52,735 bases of DNA. Source: Bacillota bacterium (GTDB taxonomy: Bacteria; Bacillota; Clostridia; Acetivibrionales; DSM-1351). A program made the position numbers and the translations under genes. Below are positions 8,030 through 15,682 of this stretch, in pieces. The notes below the pieces were generated by a model that saw nothing but the letters and a program-made list of their open reading frames with translations, was not told where the DNA came from and did no database searches. The stretch's first letter is position 1; each line of letters begins with the position of its first letter. The stretch covers positions 1 through 52,735 of the forward strand of contig JAEWAX010000063.1 of NCBI GenBank assembly GCA_023391425.1, read 5' to 3'.

Positions 8030-9340
8030 TTAGTATTTTACCAGTTCTGATAATGGTCCTTGTAGTATCAAGGGGTTTTTATCCTTATCGAGCCACCTTA
8101 CTATTGCTAGCAAATTACTTTTATCTGTTGCAACACATCCATTTGTATATTTAATCTGGGCTTTTGCATTAGATATGTGAAAAAAGATTGCGCTACCTTT
8201 ATTTGGGGTTCTCGCTATATTATATTCTATGTTAAAAAATACATCATAGACACTGTTTTTCATTTTACTGAAATTCTCTGCACTTTTCCATCTTCCATTG
8301 ACAGGCTCTCTTTGGTGAGTATTATAGTATTTTGAATTTGGATCATCCACCCAAACATCCTTTGAATCATACTTGTAGAGGTTTAAGCCTGTAATAACAT
8401 TGCTGGTTTTACTATAACAGGTTCCTATATTAAAAACGCCTTCAGGTGTCTTGGCATCACCTTCAATTTTATTCTTTGTAAAGCCCTTTAAACCAATACA
8501 ACCTGTTAGGTTTCTATGTATATTTACCCAGCCACTTTTTCTTTTTTCATATGTATTAATTATAACATTTGATGTGTTACTTAATATTGAGGTCACTATA
8601 ATTAGCTGCTGCGAGGTGTCATTATTCTTAATGCATTTCAAATTTGAGATTGTTTCATTACTGAGTGTATAGTTTGTTTTATCAAATTTGCTAAGAGGTA
8701 TATCTTGTATTTTATAACTTTTATATTCTGTATCCTCAAAATGCCACCATTCTGTGCTAATAGTTTTAAAGCCTGATGATTTCATTGCATTTGATAAAAT
8801 ATCTAGATTTTTTCTTGCCTCTGAGGTCATGCCCTTATAGTTGGGAGAGGCCTTGGCTGTAAAATTGTCAAATTCAGAAGGCAATTTCACCTCTTTACCA
8901 TTCTTATCAACCAGAGTGACATCAACAGCAGCACCTCTATTGTGCTTTGAACCTGAGCGATATGGATTTGCAACATAATTCTTATTTGGGGTAGCATCCC
9001 ACATGATTTTCTGGACGCTGAGCGGCCTGTAGGCATCCCAAATTTTAATAGAATAGCCTTGCTTTTTTACAAGATTATTTGCTTTAATCAGCTTATCCAG
9101 TGTGCCTTTTGACAAAACACAGGTAGGGGAGGGATATAGAGTTTTCTTGACAAAGTTATCACAGGTAGCATACTTCATTTCAAATGCAAGATCACTGTTG
9201 TAATCAGTCACTAACACTAAATCCTCCTTTTTTATATTTGCTTTTGTATTGACAGCACTAACTTGCATTGAACTTGTGCTAGATAAAATGAAAGTAAACA
9301 ATATTAGGAAAGTGATAAGTAAGTATTTTTTGCTGACCAT
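8030..9340 (-). CDS. Secreted VanX-type D-Ala-D-Ala dipeptidase fused to an L,D-transpeptidase-like (YkuD) domain
   Basis: A 436-aa exported two-domain protein. Residues 1-30 are a signal peptide or anchor. Residues about 38-215 form an M15D dipeptidase: R105 in AYRP, Zn ligands H133 (SKHNRGAAVD, with D140) and H200, and catalytic E197 (STEWWHFED). Residues about 245-430 match an L,D-transpeptidase/YkuD-like fold: substrate loop KTPEGVFNIG (298-307), H388 (FFHIS) and the probable catalytic C402 in YTNGCVATD. Predicted action is on peptidoglycan stem peptides or D-Ala-D-Ala outside the membrane. The ATG at 9340 has AAGGAG upstream and starts a clean signal peptide; a longer in-frame start would overlap the ABC permease gene. 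Last gene of the TetR-ABC operon, 23 nt after the permease. Confidence 0.82.
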   Translation of the reverse strand: MVSKKYLLITFLILFTFILSSTSSMQVSAVNTKANIKKEDLVLVTDYNSDLAFEMKYATCDNFVKKTLYPSPTCVLSKGTLDKLIKANNLVKKQGYSIKIWDAYRPLSVQKIMWDATPNKNYVANPYRSGSKHNRGAAVDVTLVDKNGKEVKLPSEFDNFTAKASPNYKGMTSEARKNLDILSNAMKSSGFKTISTEWWHFEDTEYKSYKIQDIPLSKFDKTNYTLSNETISNLKCIKNNDTSQQLIIVTSILSNTSNVIINTYEKRKSGWVNIHRNLTGCIGLKGFTKNKIEGDAKTPEGVFNIGTCYSKTSNVITGLNLYKYDSKDVWVDDPNSKYYNTHQREPVNGRWKSAENFSKMKNSVYDVFFNIEYNIARTPNKGSAIFFHISNAKAQIKYTNGCVATDKSNLLAIVRWLDKDKNPLILQGPLSELVKY

Positions 9341-9363
9341 GAGTGCTCCTTGTGTGAAATTAG

Positions 9364-10512
9364 TTAATCCAAGTTCTTTCTGAATCTCTTTGTTGCAATA
9401 AAGAGTATAACTATAGTAAAGAGCAAAAGTGACAATGTATCCTGCCAAAGATAATTTAAACCTATACCCTTTAACATTACTCCTCTTATTATATCAAGGA
9501 AATACGTTAATGGTATTAAATAACCGATTAATTCAATAAATTTTGGCATAGCTTCTCTTGGAAAAATAAATCCCGATAGAAGTATACTTGGAAGGAGCAC
9601 AAATACCATGGCTAGCATTGCCTGCGATTGATTCTTCGCAAAGGTGGAGATGAGCATTCCGATTGACAAGGAGCAATAAACAAATAGAAAGCCTAAGAGT
9701 AACAGTAACCCTAATGAACCTGCAACATTTACTTTGAAAACAAAAATACACAATGACAGAGCAAATAAAAAGCCTGCATACCCAATTATTATATAGGGAA
9801 TGAGCTTACCTAGTATCAATTCAGAGGACTTTATAGGAGTAACAATTAGTTGCTCTATAGTACTTCTTTCCTTTTCACGGACCAACGCAAAAGCAGTTAA
9901 CATTAATGTTATATTTTGAAGAATTAGCCCAACCAATCCAGGAATGGTGAACTTGGTGTTTTCAAGCTCCGGATTATACCAAACCTTGTTATCAAGGGAT
10001 ATGCCAGGGAGCTTTTCTGCTGAGAGTCCATACTTCATAAGACTTTGTGCAGTGTACTTCTGAGAATACGTTCGAGTAATGAGAAGACCACTACTTTGAG
10101 CTGTTCGTGCGATAGTAGGGTCAGTGCCGTCAATAATTAATTGAATTTCAGCGCTGACTCCATTTTTAATTTGTTCGGAGTAATTCGCTGGAATGATAAG
10201 ACCTGCCTTTACCTGGCCACTGTCAACTAAATCAGCAAGTTGATCTTCATCATCAATGTTCTCAGTGATAATGAAGTATTTGGAATCAGAAAACGCTTCA
10301 ACTAATTTGCTGCTTTCTTCTGTATCAGAAAGGTCAAGAAGTGCTGTAGGAATATCGCTGACATCAGTATTTATAGCATAACCAAAAAGTAACATCATAA
10401 CTATAGGCATAACAATAGGAATGGCTAAGCTAACACGATCCCGTTTTACTTGTATAAATTCTTTTTTCATTATTGAGTAAAATCTTTTGAAGCTAAATCT
10501 AGACTTATTCAT
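9364..10512 (-). CDS. ABC-2 type transporter permease
   Basis: A 382-aa ABC-2 permease of the YhhJ/YbhR (DrrB-like) exporter group. One helix (about 27-47) is followed by a large extracytoplasmic domain (about 50-175) and then five C-terminal helices (about 180-375). The EKERSTIEQL motif (about 213-222) before TM2 is the typical coupling segment. It would pair with the ATPase encoded just upstream, whose stop overlaps this start by 4 nt (ATGA). Substrates of the family are usually lipophilic drugs or lipids. Its operon partner downstream is a cell-wall enzyme, which may hint at an envelope-active substrate, but that is inference. Confidence 0.9.
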   Translation of the reverse strand: MNKSRFSFKRFYSIMKKEFIQVKRDRVSLAIPIVMPIVMMLLFGYAINTDVSDIPTALLDLSDTEESSKLVEAFSDSKYFIITENIDDEDQLADLVDSGQVKAGLIIPANYSEQIKNGVSAEIQLIIDGTDPTIARTAQSSGLLITRTYSQKYTAQSLMKYGLSAEKLPGISLDNKVWYNPELENTKFTIPGLVGLILQNITLMLTAFALVREKERSTIEQLIVTPIKSSELILGKLIPYIIIGYAGFLFALSLCIFVFKVNVAGSLGLLLLLGFLFVYCSLSIGMLISTFAKNQSQAMLAMVFVLLPSILLSGFIFPREAMPKFIELIGYLIPLTYFLDIIRGVMLKGIGLNYLWQDTLSLLLFTIVILFIATKRFRKNLD

Positions 10513-11297
10513 AGAGCATCATTTCCTTTCAAAAAATTTAAGTCGCTAGAGGTATGAATAATCTTCTGGTTTGTGGATTTTTCAACGTATTTGATAAAAA
10601 TATCTTCTAGATTGTTTAAACCTTCTTGCTCCATGAGTTCTTGGGGAGAGGCAATATTAATAAGCTTGCTGTTCATGATAAAGCCAATCATGTCGCAGCT
10701 TGTAGCTTCATCCATATAGTGAGTAGTAACTAAAATAGTGATACCCTGTTTTGCAAGTCCGTGTATTATCTCCCAGAAAACTTTTCTTGATACAGGATCA
10801 ACTCCAGCTGTTGGTTCATCAAGAATCAAAAGTCTTGGCTTGTGAATCAGAGCACAGCCCAGTGCCAATCTCTGTTTCCAGCCACCTGATAGAGTACCCG
10901 CAAGGCATTTTTCCTTTCCAGTAAGGTTTGCCATTGCAATAAGTTCTTTTTTTCTTTCTTCAGTTACCTTTTTTGATAATCCATATACTCCGGCATAAAA
11001 ATCCAGGTTTTCCTCAACCGTCAAATCCTCATATAGACTGAATTTCTGACTCATGTAGCCTAAACTTTGCCTAACGACTTCGGTTTCTTTAGTAACATCC
11101 TTGCCCATAATCAAGGCACTGCCACTAGTTGGATGCAATACCCCACATAGCATTCGTATTGTTGTAGATTTTCCTGAACCATTTGGGCCTAAAAATCCAA
11201 ATATAGTTCCTTGAGGAATAGAGAAGCTTATATTATCAACAGCTGTAAAAGTACCAAATCTTTTGGTAAGATTTTTAACACTAATTGAGTAATCCAT
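10509..11297 (-). CDS. ABC transporter ATP-binding protein
   Basis: A 262-aa nucleotide-binding subunit. Walker A GPNGSGKST at 37-45, Q-loop at about 84 (YMSQKF), signature LSGGW at 136-140, Walker B LLILDEPTAG with catalytic E161, and switch H193 are all intact. The sequence resembles DrrA/CcmA-type exporters of drugs or lipids. It overlaps the TetR gene by 17 nt and the permease by 4 nt, showing tight translational coupling. A strong AGGAGGAGG ribosome site lies inside the end of the TetR gene. The C-terminal tail after 225 is short and acidic/polar. Confidence 0.93.
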   Translation of the reverse strand: MDYSISVKNLTKRFGTFTAVDNISFSIPQGTIFGFLGPNGSGKSTTIRMLCGVLHPTSGSALIMGKDVTKETEVVRQSLGYMSQKFSLYEDLTVEENLDFYAGVYGLSKKVTEERKKELIAMANLTGKEKCLAGTLSGGWKQRLALGCALIHKPRLLILDEPTAGVDPVSRKVFWEIIHGLAKQGITILVTTHYMDEATSCDMIGFIMNSKLINIASPQELMEQEGLNNLEDIFIKYVEKSTNQKIIHTSSDLNFLKGNDAL

Positions 11298-11958
11298 TTT
11301 GACCTCCTCCTATTCTGTCAGACTGTGGTGAAATTCCATCGATTATTATAGATATAAGACTATCAAGCTCCTCCTCACTATCTGACATCTTGAAATTATC
11401 GGTAAATAACATTTTTTGTCCTATAAATAACATGAAGTTACCTATAATGCTTTTGAGTATAATAATGGGAGCTATATCAGCTCGAACTTGACCTTTGCTA
11501 GCCATATCATTAAAAAATGGTATAGCATTATCACCTACTTTACTGATAATGTTTTCAAACAAGGCATCTCGTATATCTTTATGGAAAAGTGCTTCACTTA
11601 TTACTACTCGGAACAGAGGGAAAAACTTCTGAACCATATTATATCTATCCATTAAAATATCTTTCAATATGGATTTTAAATCCTTTTGCTCTTCATTGTT
11701 AAATATCTTTGCAATAGAGGCTATTACAACTTTATTTGAAGCAACTTTAATTGCTTGAAGCATTACCCCATGCAAAATATCGTTTTTCGTCTTAAAATAT
11801 CTGAATATCGTACCTTCGGCTACACCAGCCCTTTTAGCAATCTCACTTGTTGTGGCTGATGAGAACCCCTTTTCATTTGATATCTGAATTGCAGCCTCCA
11901 ATATCTTTTTTTGTTTGTCTGGTAAATCCAGTTCTGATAAGTCAATGTTTGTATTCAT
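11281..11958 (-). CDS. TetR/AcrR family repressor of the ABC exporter operon
   Basis: A 225-aa regulator whose N-terminal HTH (about 15-60) carries TTSEIAKRAGVAEGTIFRYF, the standard TetR recognition block. It is the first gene of a four-gene operon with the ABC ATPase, permease and VanX-LDT fusion. A perfect 14-bp palindrome lies right after the -10 of the operon promoter (12047-12097), so autorepression is very likely. I chose ATG at 11958; a TTG three codons upstream would be the only longer choice and has no better ribosome site. The inducing ligand is unknown but would be expected to be the exporter's substrate. Confidence 0.9.
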   Translation of the reverse strand: MNTNIDLSELDLPDKQKKILEAAIQISNEKGFSSATTSEIAKRAGVAEGTIFRYFKTKNDILHGVMLQAIKVASNKVVIASIAKIFNNEEQKDLKSILKDILMDRYNMVQKFFPLFRVVISEALFHKDIRDALFENIISKVGDNAIPFFNDMASKGQVRADIAPIIILKSIIGNFMLFIGQKMLFTDNFKMSDSEEELDSLISIIIDGISPQSDRIGGGQNGLLN

Positions 11959-12046
11959 ATAAAACAAATCCTTTCTATTTTTTGTACTAATTCATAGACA
12001 CCTAATAGACCTATGTAGGCTCGCATAAGCCATAATATGTAAAATG

Positions 12047-12097
12047 AGTGAGTACTCACTATAATCTCATAATATTCTTATATCCAATAAAAGTCAA
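12047..12097 (-). promoter_or_regulatory. Promoter plus palindromic operator of the TetR-ABC operon
   Basis: On the minus strand TTGACT (12092-12097), a 17-bp spacer and TATTAT (12069-12074) form a good sigma-A promoter. The perfect palindrome AGTGAGTACTCACT (12047-12060) lies over the expected start of transcription. This arrangement fits repression by the TetR protein. The rest of the 317-bp gap (to 12275) shows no further clear element beyond the ribosome site of the next gene. Confidence 0.75.
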
Positions 12098-12275
12098 CAC
12101 GTTTTTTATAAAGAAATTTATTTAAAAAATTGTGCTTTAGGTAATTTTCGCACCTTTTTTATTTAGATTAGATATGTTGTAAATATTTTTTTATGTTAAA
12201 GAAAATATGGGGAATACTAGTTTTTAATTAAATAAACTAAGTAGACATTTACTATTTTTTGAAGGGACAAAATGG

Positions 12276-12647
12276 ATGGCTATATCAAATAAAGCATTTA
12301 AGATGCTTAAATACATGGGAATTGGCATTGCAGCCGGAGTGGCAAATGGACTTTTTGGATCAGGTGGAGGCACAATTGCTGTACCTGCAATGGTTTTTTT
12401 GTTAGATCAAGATGAACACAAAGCTCATTCTACTGCACTGCTAATAATATTACCTTTAACAATAGTAAGCGCCTACTTTTATTTGTCAAACAACTATGTA
12501 GATTGGAATATAACCTGGAAGGCTATGGCAGGTGGAGTTGTAGGGGGAGCGATAGGCGCCTTTCTTTTAAATAAATGTCCCTCAGGTGTATTAAGAAAGA
12601 TTTTTGGAGCATTTATGATTATTGCAGCTTTTAGAATGATTTTTTAA
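12276..12647 (+). CDS. TSUP (TauE/SafE) family permease, half-size, first copy
   Basis: A 123-aa membrane protein with about four helices, half of a normal 240-270-aa TauE/SafE permease. The family repeat motif GLFGSGGGTIAVPAM (about 26-40) is present, as is the repeat end GAIGAFLLNK...LRKIFGAFMI. TSUP proteins carry sulfite, sulfoacetate or other organic anions; the substrate here is unknown. A second half-size gene follows after 106 bp, so the two products probably pair as a functional unit. GAAGGGA precedes the ATG; another ATG 4 nt upstream is out of frame. Not a frameshift relic: each half has its own start and stop. Confidence 0.85.
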   Translation: MAISNKAFKMLKYMGIGIAAGVANGLFGSGGGTIAVPAMVFLLDQDEHKAHSTALLIILPLTIVSAYFYLSNNYVDWNITWKAMAGGVVGGAIGAFLLNKCPSGVLRKIFGAFMIIAAFRMIF

Positions 12648-12753
12648 CAAGATGTCATATTTGCAGTGAAAAACAATATTATAAAACAAAATATAATAAG
12701 ACTGAAATACTATAAAATAGAAATATCATAACACAGAAAGTAGGCCCTACAGT

Positions 12754-13122
12754 ATGATAGTTATATTAATTGGCTTGGCAGCAGGAATAATAAGCGGAAT
12801 GGGAATAGGCGGCGGTGCAATTTTAATTCCAGCACTTGTTCTTTTTGTTCAGCCAGAACAGCATATAGCACAGAGTGTTAACTTGCTATTTTTTATACCA
12901 ACTGCAATCGTGGCACTTGCAATACATATAAAGCACCGAAATGTCGATTTTAAAATGGGAATACCAATATTACTTTTTGGCTTGGCAGGTGCTGCCTTGG
13001 GATCAAAAATAGCTTTATCAATAGATGGTGACATACTGCGTAAGATATTTGGAGCCTTTTTGCTTGCAATGGGCATATATGAGATATTTGGAAAGAAGAA
13101 AATCAGGAAAAATAAAATTTGA
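12754..13122 (+). CDS. TSUP (TauE/SafE) family permease, half-size, second copy
   Basis: A 122-aa membrane protein of about four helices, homologous to the preceding gene: GMGIGGGAILIPALVLF (about 15-31) matches the repeat motif and LRKIFGAFLLAMGIYEIF matches its end. Together the two genes cover both halves of a standard TSUP transporter. The C-terminus is basic (GKKKIRKNK), suggesting a cytoplasmic tail. The ribosome site is weak. It ends just before a short relic of an alpha/beta-hydrolase. Confidence 0.85.
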   Translation: MIVILIGLAAGIISGMGIGGGAILIPALVLFVQPEQHIAQSVNLLFFIPTAIVALAIHIKHRNVDFKMGIPILLFGLAGAALGSKIALSIDGDILRKIFGAFLLAMGIYEIFGKKKIRKNKI

Positions 13123-13150
13123 AGAAAAAGTGGATTGTTACTGTATTATT

Positions 13151-13264
13151 ATGCCAAACCCAATTATCCGCTCAGATATTAGTGGTGGTCATCTAGCGCT
13201 GTTCTCAAAAATACAAGATTATGTGGAAGCAGTTGAGAATTTATTGATGAAAGGAGGTAACTAG
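13151..13264 (+). pseudogene. Possible C-terminal relic of an alpha/beta hydrolase
   Basis: A 37-codon segment from ATG 13151 to the stop at 13262-13264 contains SGGHLALFSKIQDY followed by VEAVENLL. This resembles the catalytic-His end of alpha/beta hydrolases (GGHLAL followed by a final amphipathic helix). There is no nucleophile elbow or other domain upstream, so it would be a remnant of a deleted gene. The call rests on one motif and is weak. Confidence 0.3.
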
Positions 13265-13270
13265 GAAATA

Positions 13271-13348
13271 AAATTAGATAAGATTACGTAATAGTTAAAA
13301 TTGACAAGATTACATAATAAGTAAAATTGGACAAAATTACATATTATT
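13271..13348 (+). repeat. Degenerate 26-bp tandem repeat, three units
   Basis: Three adjacent 26-bp units (13271, 13297, 13323) share the pattern AAAATT.GA.AAGATTAC followed by an A/T-rich end. It lies between the hydrolase relic and the MoxR promoter. It has no evident function. Confidence 0.55.
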
Positions 13349-13393
13349 AAGAATAATTTGAGTAATATTTAACCTGTATTTTCCACACCAGCA

Positions 13394-13402
13394 TGCTATA
13401 AT
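13394..13402 (+). promoter_or_regulatory. Extended -10 promoter of the MoxR operon
   Basis: TGCTATAAT is a perfect extended -10, 32 bp before the MoxR ATG. No convincing -35 is visible. Confidence 0.55.
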
Positions 13403-13433
13403 TATGGAAAAAAGTAAAAGGATGAGGTAGCTT

Positions 13434-14378
13434 ATGGATCTGCAGGATATTAGGCTTATAGCTGAAAAAATTAGAGAGAACGTATCTATGGTTATTGTTG
13501 ATAAAGACAATATTATAGATTTGTCCCTCATCTGTGTTATTACGGGTGGACATATGCTACTTGAAGATGTACCTGGCACAGGTAAAACGGTATTTGCGAG
13601 GGCATTGGCAGCATCTATTGACTGTGACTTTCGTAGAATACAGTTTACACCAGATCTTCTCCCTTCAGATGTTACAGGTATTAATTTTTTTAATCAAAAA
13701 GATAATAATTTCACCTTCAGAGCTGGTCCTATTTTTTCAAATATTGTTCTGGCAGATGAGATTAATCGTGCAACTCCCCGCACACAGTCCGCTATGCTGG
13801 AGTGTATGGAGGAGCGTCAGGTAACGATAGATGGTGAGACAAAGCAACTCTGTACACCTTTCTTGGTAATTGCAACGCAAAACCCAGTAGAAATACAAGG
13901 AACATTTCCATTGCCAGAGGCTCAATTAGATAGGTTTTTAATTAAAACCAAGATGGGATATCCGGATATCAAAGCAGAAATGAATATTTTAAAAAGATTT
14001 AAAGAGCATAATCCACTTGAAGGGTTAAAGGCCGTTGTTTCTGCACAAGACTTAATTGAGGCTTCAAAGATTTATTCTAGAGTAAAGGTATCTGATGATA
14101 TCTTGGAGTACATAACTAAAATTACTGAAGCTTCAAGGAAACACGTTGGTGTACATTTGGGAGTTAGTCCAAGGGGCTCTCTAGCGTTGCTTAAGTCTAT
14201 ACAGGTGAAGGCATTACTTGATGGAAGAGACTTTGTCACCCCTGACGATGTTAAAGCAATGGCAGTACCTGTATTGTCCCATAGAATAATTCCCTCGGGA
14301 CTATCGGTTCAAAGTATTAATGCTGGTGAGAAAATTATCAATGATATTCTAGCTCACACCGAAGTACCACTTGAATAA
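13434..14378 (+). CDS. MoxR family AAA+ ATPase
   Basis: A 314-aa MoxR-type AAA+ ATPase (AAA_3 plus lid). Walker A spans GHMLLEDVPGTGKT at 39-52, Walker B IVLADEINRA at 104-113, sensor I is in FLVIATQNP (about 144-152), and the lid contains GVSPRGSLALLK (about 243-254) with the sensor II Arg. These ATPases act as chaperones that help assemble or activate partner proteins; typical partners are the DUF58 proteins encoded next to them. Here the DUF58 and DUF4129 genes follow. It has a good ribosome site and an extended -10 promoter. A repeat-containing gap of 224 bp separates it from the DUF58 gene. Confidence 0.93.
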   Translation: MDLQDIRLIAEKIRENVSMVIVDKDNIIDLSLICVITGGHMLLEDVPGTGKTVFARALAASIDCDFRRIQFTPDLLPSDVTGINFFNQKDNNFTFRAGPIFSNIVLADEINRATPRTQSAMLECMEERQVTIDGETKQLCTPFLVIATQNPVEIQGTFPLPEAQLDRFLIKTKMGYPDIKAEMNILKRFKEHNPLEGLKAVVSAQDLIEASKIYSRVKVSDDILEYITKITEASRKHVGVHLGVSPRGSLALLKSIQVKALLDGRDFVTPDDVKAMAVPVLSHRIIPSGLSVQSINAGEKIINDILAHTEVPLE

Positions 14379-14439
14379 CCATTTACTAGTATAAGTGCAA
14401 CTAGGTTTGTGTCTTGGCCATCACTCAATACAAGCAGTT

Positions 14440-14589
14440 TAGTTTACACTTTCAAGTATAAGTGTAAACTAAAGCTTCTGCTGGCGCCTACGGATTGGCA
14501 CAAGCTAAGTTTTCTTCACACTTTTCAAGTATAAGTGCAACTAGAGCTTCTGCCAGCGCCTACGGCTTGGCACAAGCTAAGTTTTCTTT
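14440..14589 (+). repeat. Two tandem ~70-bp repeats with a 12-bp inverted repeat
   Basis: Copies at 14447-14516 and 14519-14589 share CAAGTATAAGTG near the start and GCGCCTACGG...GGCACAAGCTAAGTTTTCTT at the end. At 14440-14471 TAGTTTACACTT and its exact complement surround an 8-nt loop. A shorter piece with ATAAGTGCAACTAG occurs at 14390-14404, and another at 29996-30025. The repeat is translated in frame if a TTG far upstream of the DUF58 gene is used, which I reject. Confidence 0.7.
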
Positions 14590-14602
14590 AGGAGGAGCTA
14601 TA

Positions 14603-15682
14603 ATGTTTTTACAAATTGCGCTTGCTTTGCCACTACTCATTATAATTGAGATTCTTTTGTATAAGTATTTTAACTTAAGAGGAATGACATATAAAAGATC
14701 ACTATCAGAAAGAGCTGTATTTGAAGGCGAAAAAATTTCTATGGTAGAAGATATTGAAAATAATAATTTCCTTCCTATAGCATGGATGAAAGCTGAGTCT
14801 TTAATCAATCCCAATTTGAGACTTGAGCAAATTAAAAATATGCAATACTCTCAAGGGGGATATCATAGAAGTGTTTTCTCAATAATGCCTTATTATCGCT
14901 TAAAGAGGACTCATGAAGTAACCTGCTTGATGCGTGGAGATTACAATGTAGGTAATGTAACAATCACCTCCGGAGATATTTTTGGATTCACGTCAAAAAT
15001 TATTACCTATGATAATGAAACAAGACTACTTGTTTATCCAAACCCTTTACGGGAGGAAAATATGCTAGAGTGTTTTCACTCGCTGCAGGGTGATGTGGTA
15101 GTGCGTAGATTCATAAACCCAGACCCTTTTCTTGTTGCAGGTGTCCGTGAGTATCAAATTGGTGACCCGATGTCGTCAATAAACTGGAAGGCCACTGCCC
15201 GCACAAATTCCTTACAGGTATATAAATACGATTACTCTGCGAACTCAAACATATTAATAATCTTCAACATTGATAACAGTAGTGAACAAGACCCTTTTCC
15301 AAATGAAGAGGAGTGTAAAAGAATTGAATACGGTATTCACTTTTGTGCTGCTGTTGTAGAGAAATCTATAAAACAGGGTATAGCAACTGGTTTTTGCTCA
15401 AATGGGCATTTTAGGGATGAGAAAGAGTTTGTTAATATACCATTAAGGTGTAGTACACCCCAACTTTATACAATCCTCGAAGCAATGGCAAAGCTCCAGC
15501 TTCATAGAGCACTATCAATGCATACAATGATGAAGTCTATCCGAAATACCATTTCAAAGGATACAGATATTTTAATAGTATCACTCTATACTGATGAGAA
15601 AATTGAGGAGGAAATATATGAACTCCGTCGTGATGGACATAATGTAGAAAAATGGGTGATTGCAGAAAGCAAGGTGGCGTGA
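14603..15682 (+). CDS. DUF58 domain-containing membrane protein
   Basis: A 359-aa protein. One N-terminal hydrophobic segment (about 2-20) anchors it, followed by a DUF58 region with the signature VREYQIGDP (about 181-189) and INWKATAR (about 192-199). DUF58 proteins have a vWA-like fold and work with MoxR ATPases, usually in envelope or stress functions. I chose ATG 14603 because AGGAGG lies 7 nt before it and MFLQIALALPLL makes a normal membrane start; a longer in-frame TTG start would read through the tandem repeats. The stop TGA is directly followed by the ATG of the next gene, so they are coupled. Confidence 0.88.
   Translation: MFLQIALALPLLIIIEILLYKYFNLRGMTYKRSLSERAVFEGEKISMVEDIENNNFLPIAWMKAESLINPNLRLEQIKNMQYSQGGYHRSVFSIMPYYRLKRTHEVTCLMRGDYNVGNVTITSGDIFGFTSKIITYDNETRLLVYPNPLREENMLECFHSLQGDVVVRRFINPDPFLVAGVREYQIGDPMSSINWKATARTNSLQVYKYDYSANSNILIIFNIDNSSEQDPFPNEEECKRIEYGIHFCAAVVEKSIKQGIATGFCSNGHFRDEKEFVNIPLRCSTPQLYTILEAMAKLQLHRALSMHTMMKSIRNTISKDTDILIVSLYTDEKIEEEIYELRRDGHNVEKWVIAESKVA

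Noticed and set aside
9341..9448. A longer start for the VanX-LDT fusion overlapping the ABC permease gene
   Set aside because: The signal peptide begins cleanly at 9340 with AAGGAG upstream; the added 36 residues are only the shadow of the permease end.
12276..13122. A single TSUP gene broken by a frameshift
   Set aside because: The two parts are separated by 106 bp, each has its own start and a complete repeat unit.
13025..13264. A 79-codon open frame overlapping the end of the second TSUP gene
   Set aside because: Its first half is out of frame within the TSUP gene; only the 13151-13264 part looks like real relic coding.
14495..14602. A longer N-terminus for the DUF58 protein starting at a TTG within the tandem repeats
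   Set aside because: It translates repeat DNA (AQAKF twice), has no ribosome site, and the ATG at 14603 has AGGAGG and starts a normal membrane segment.
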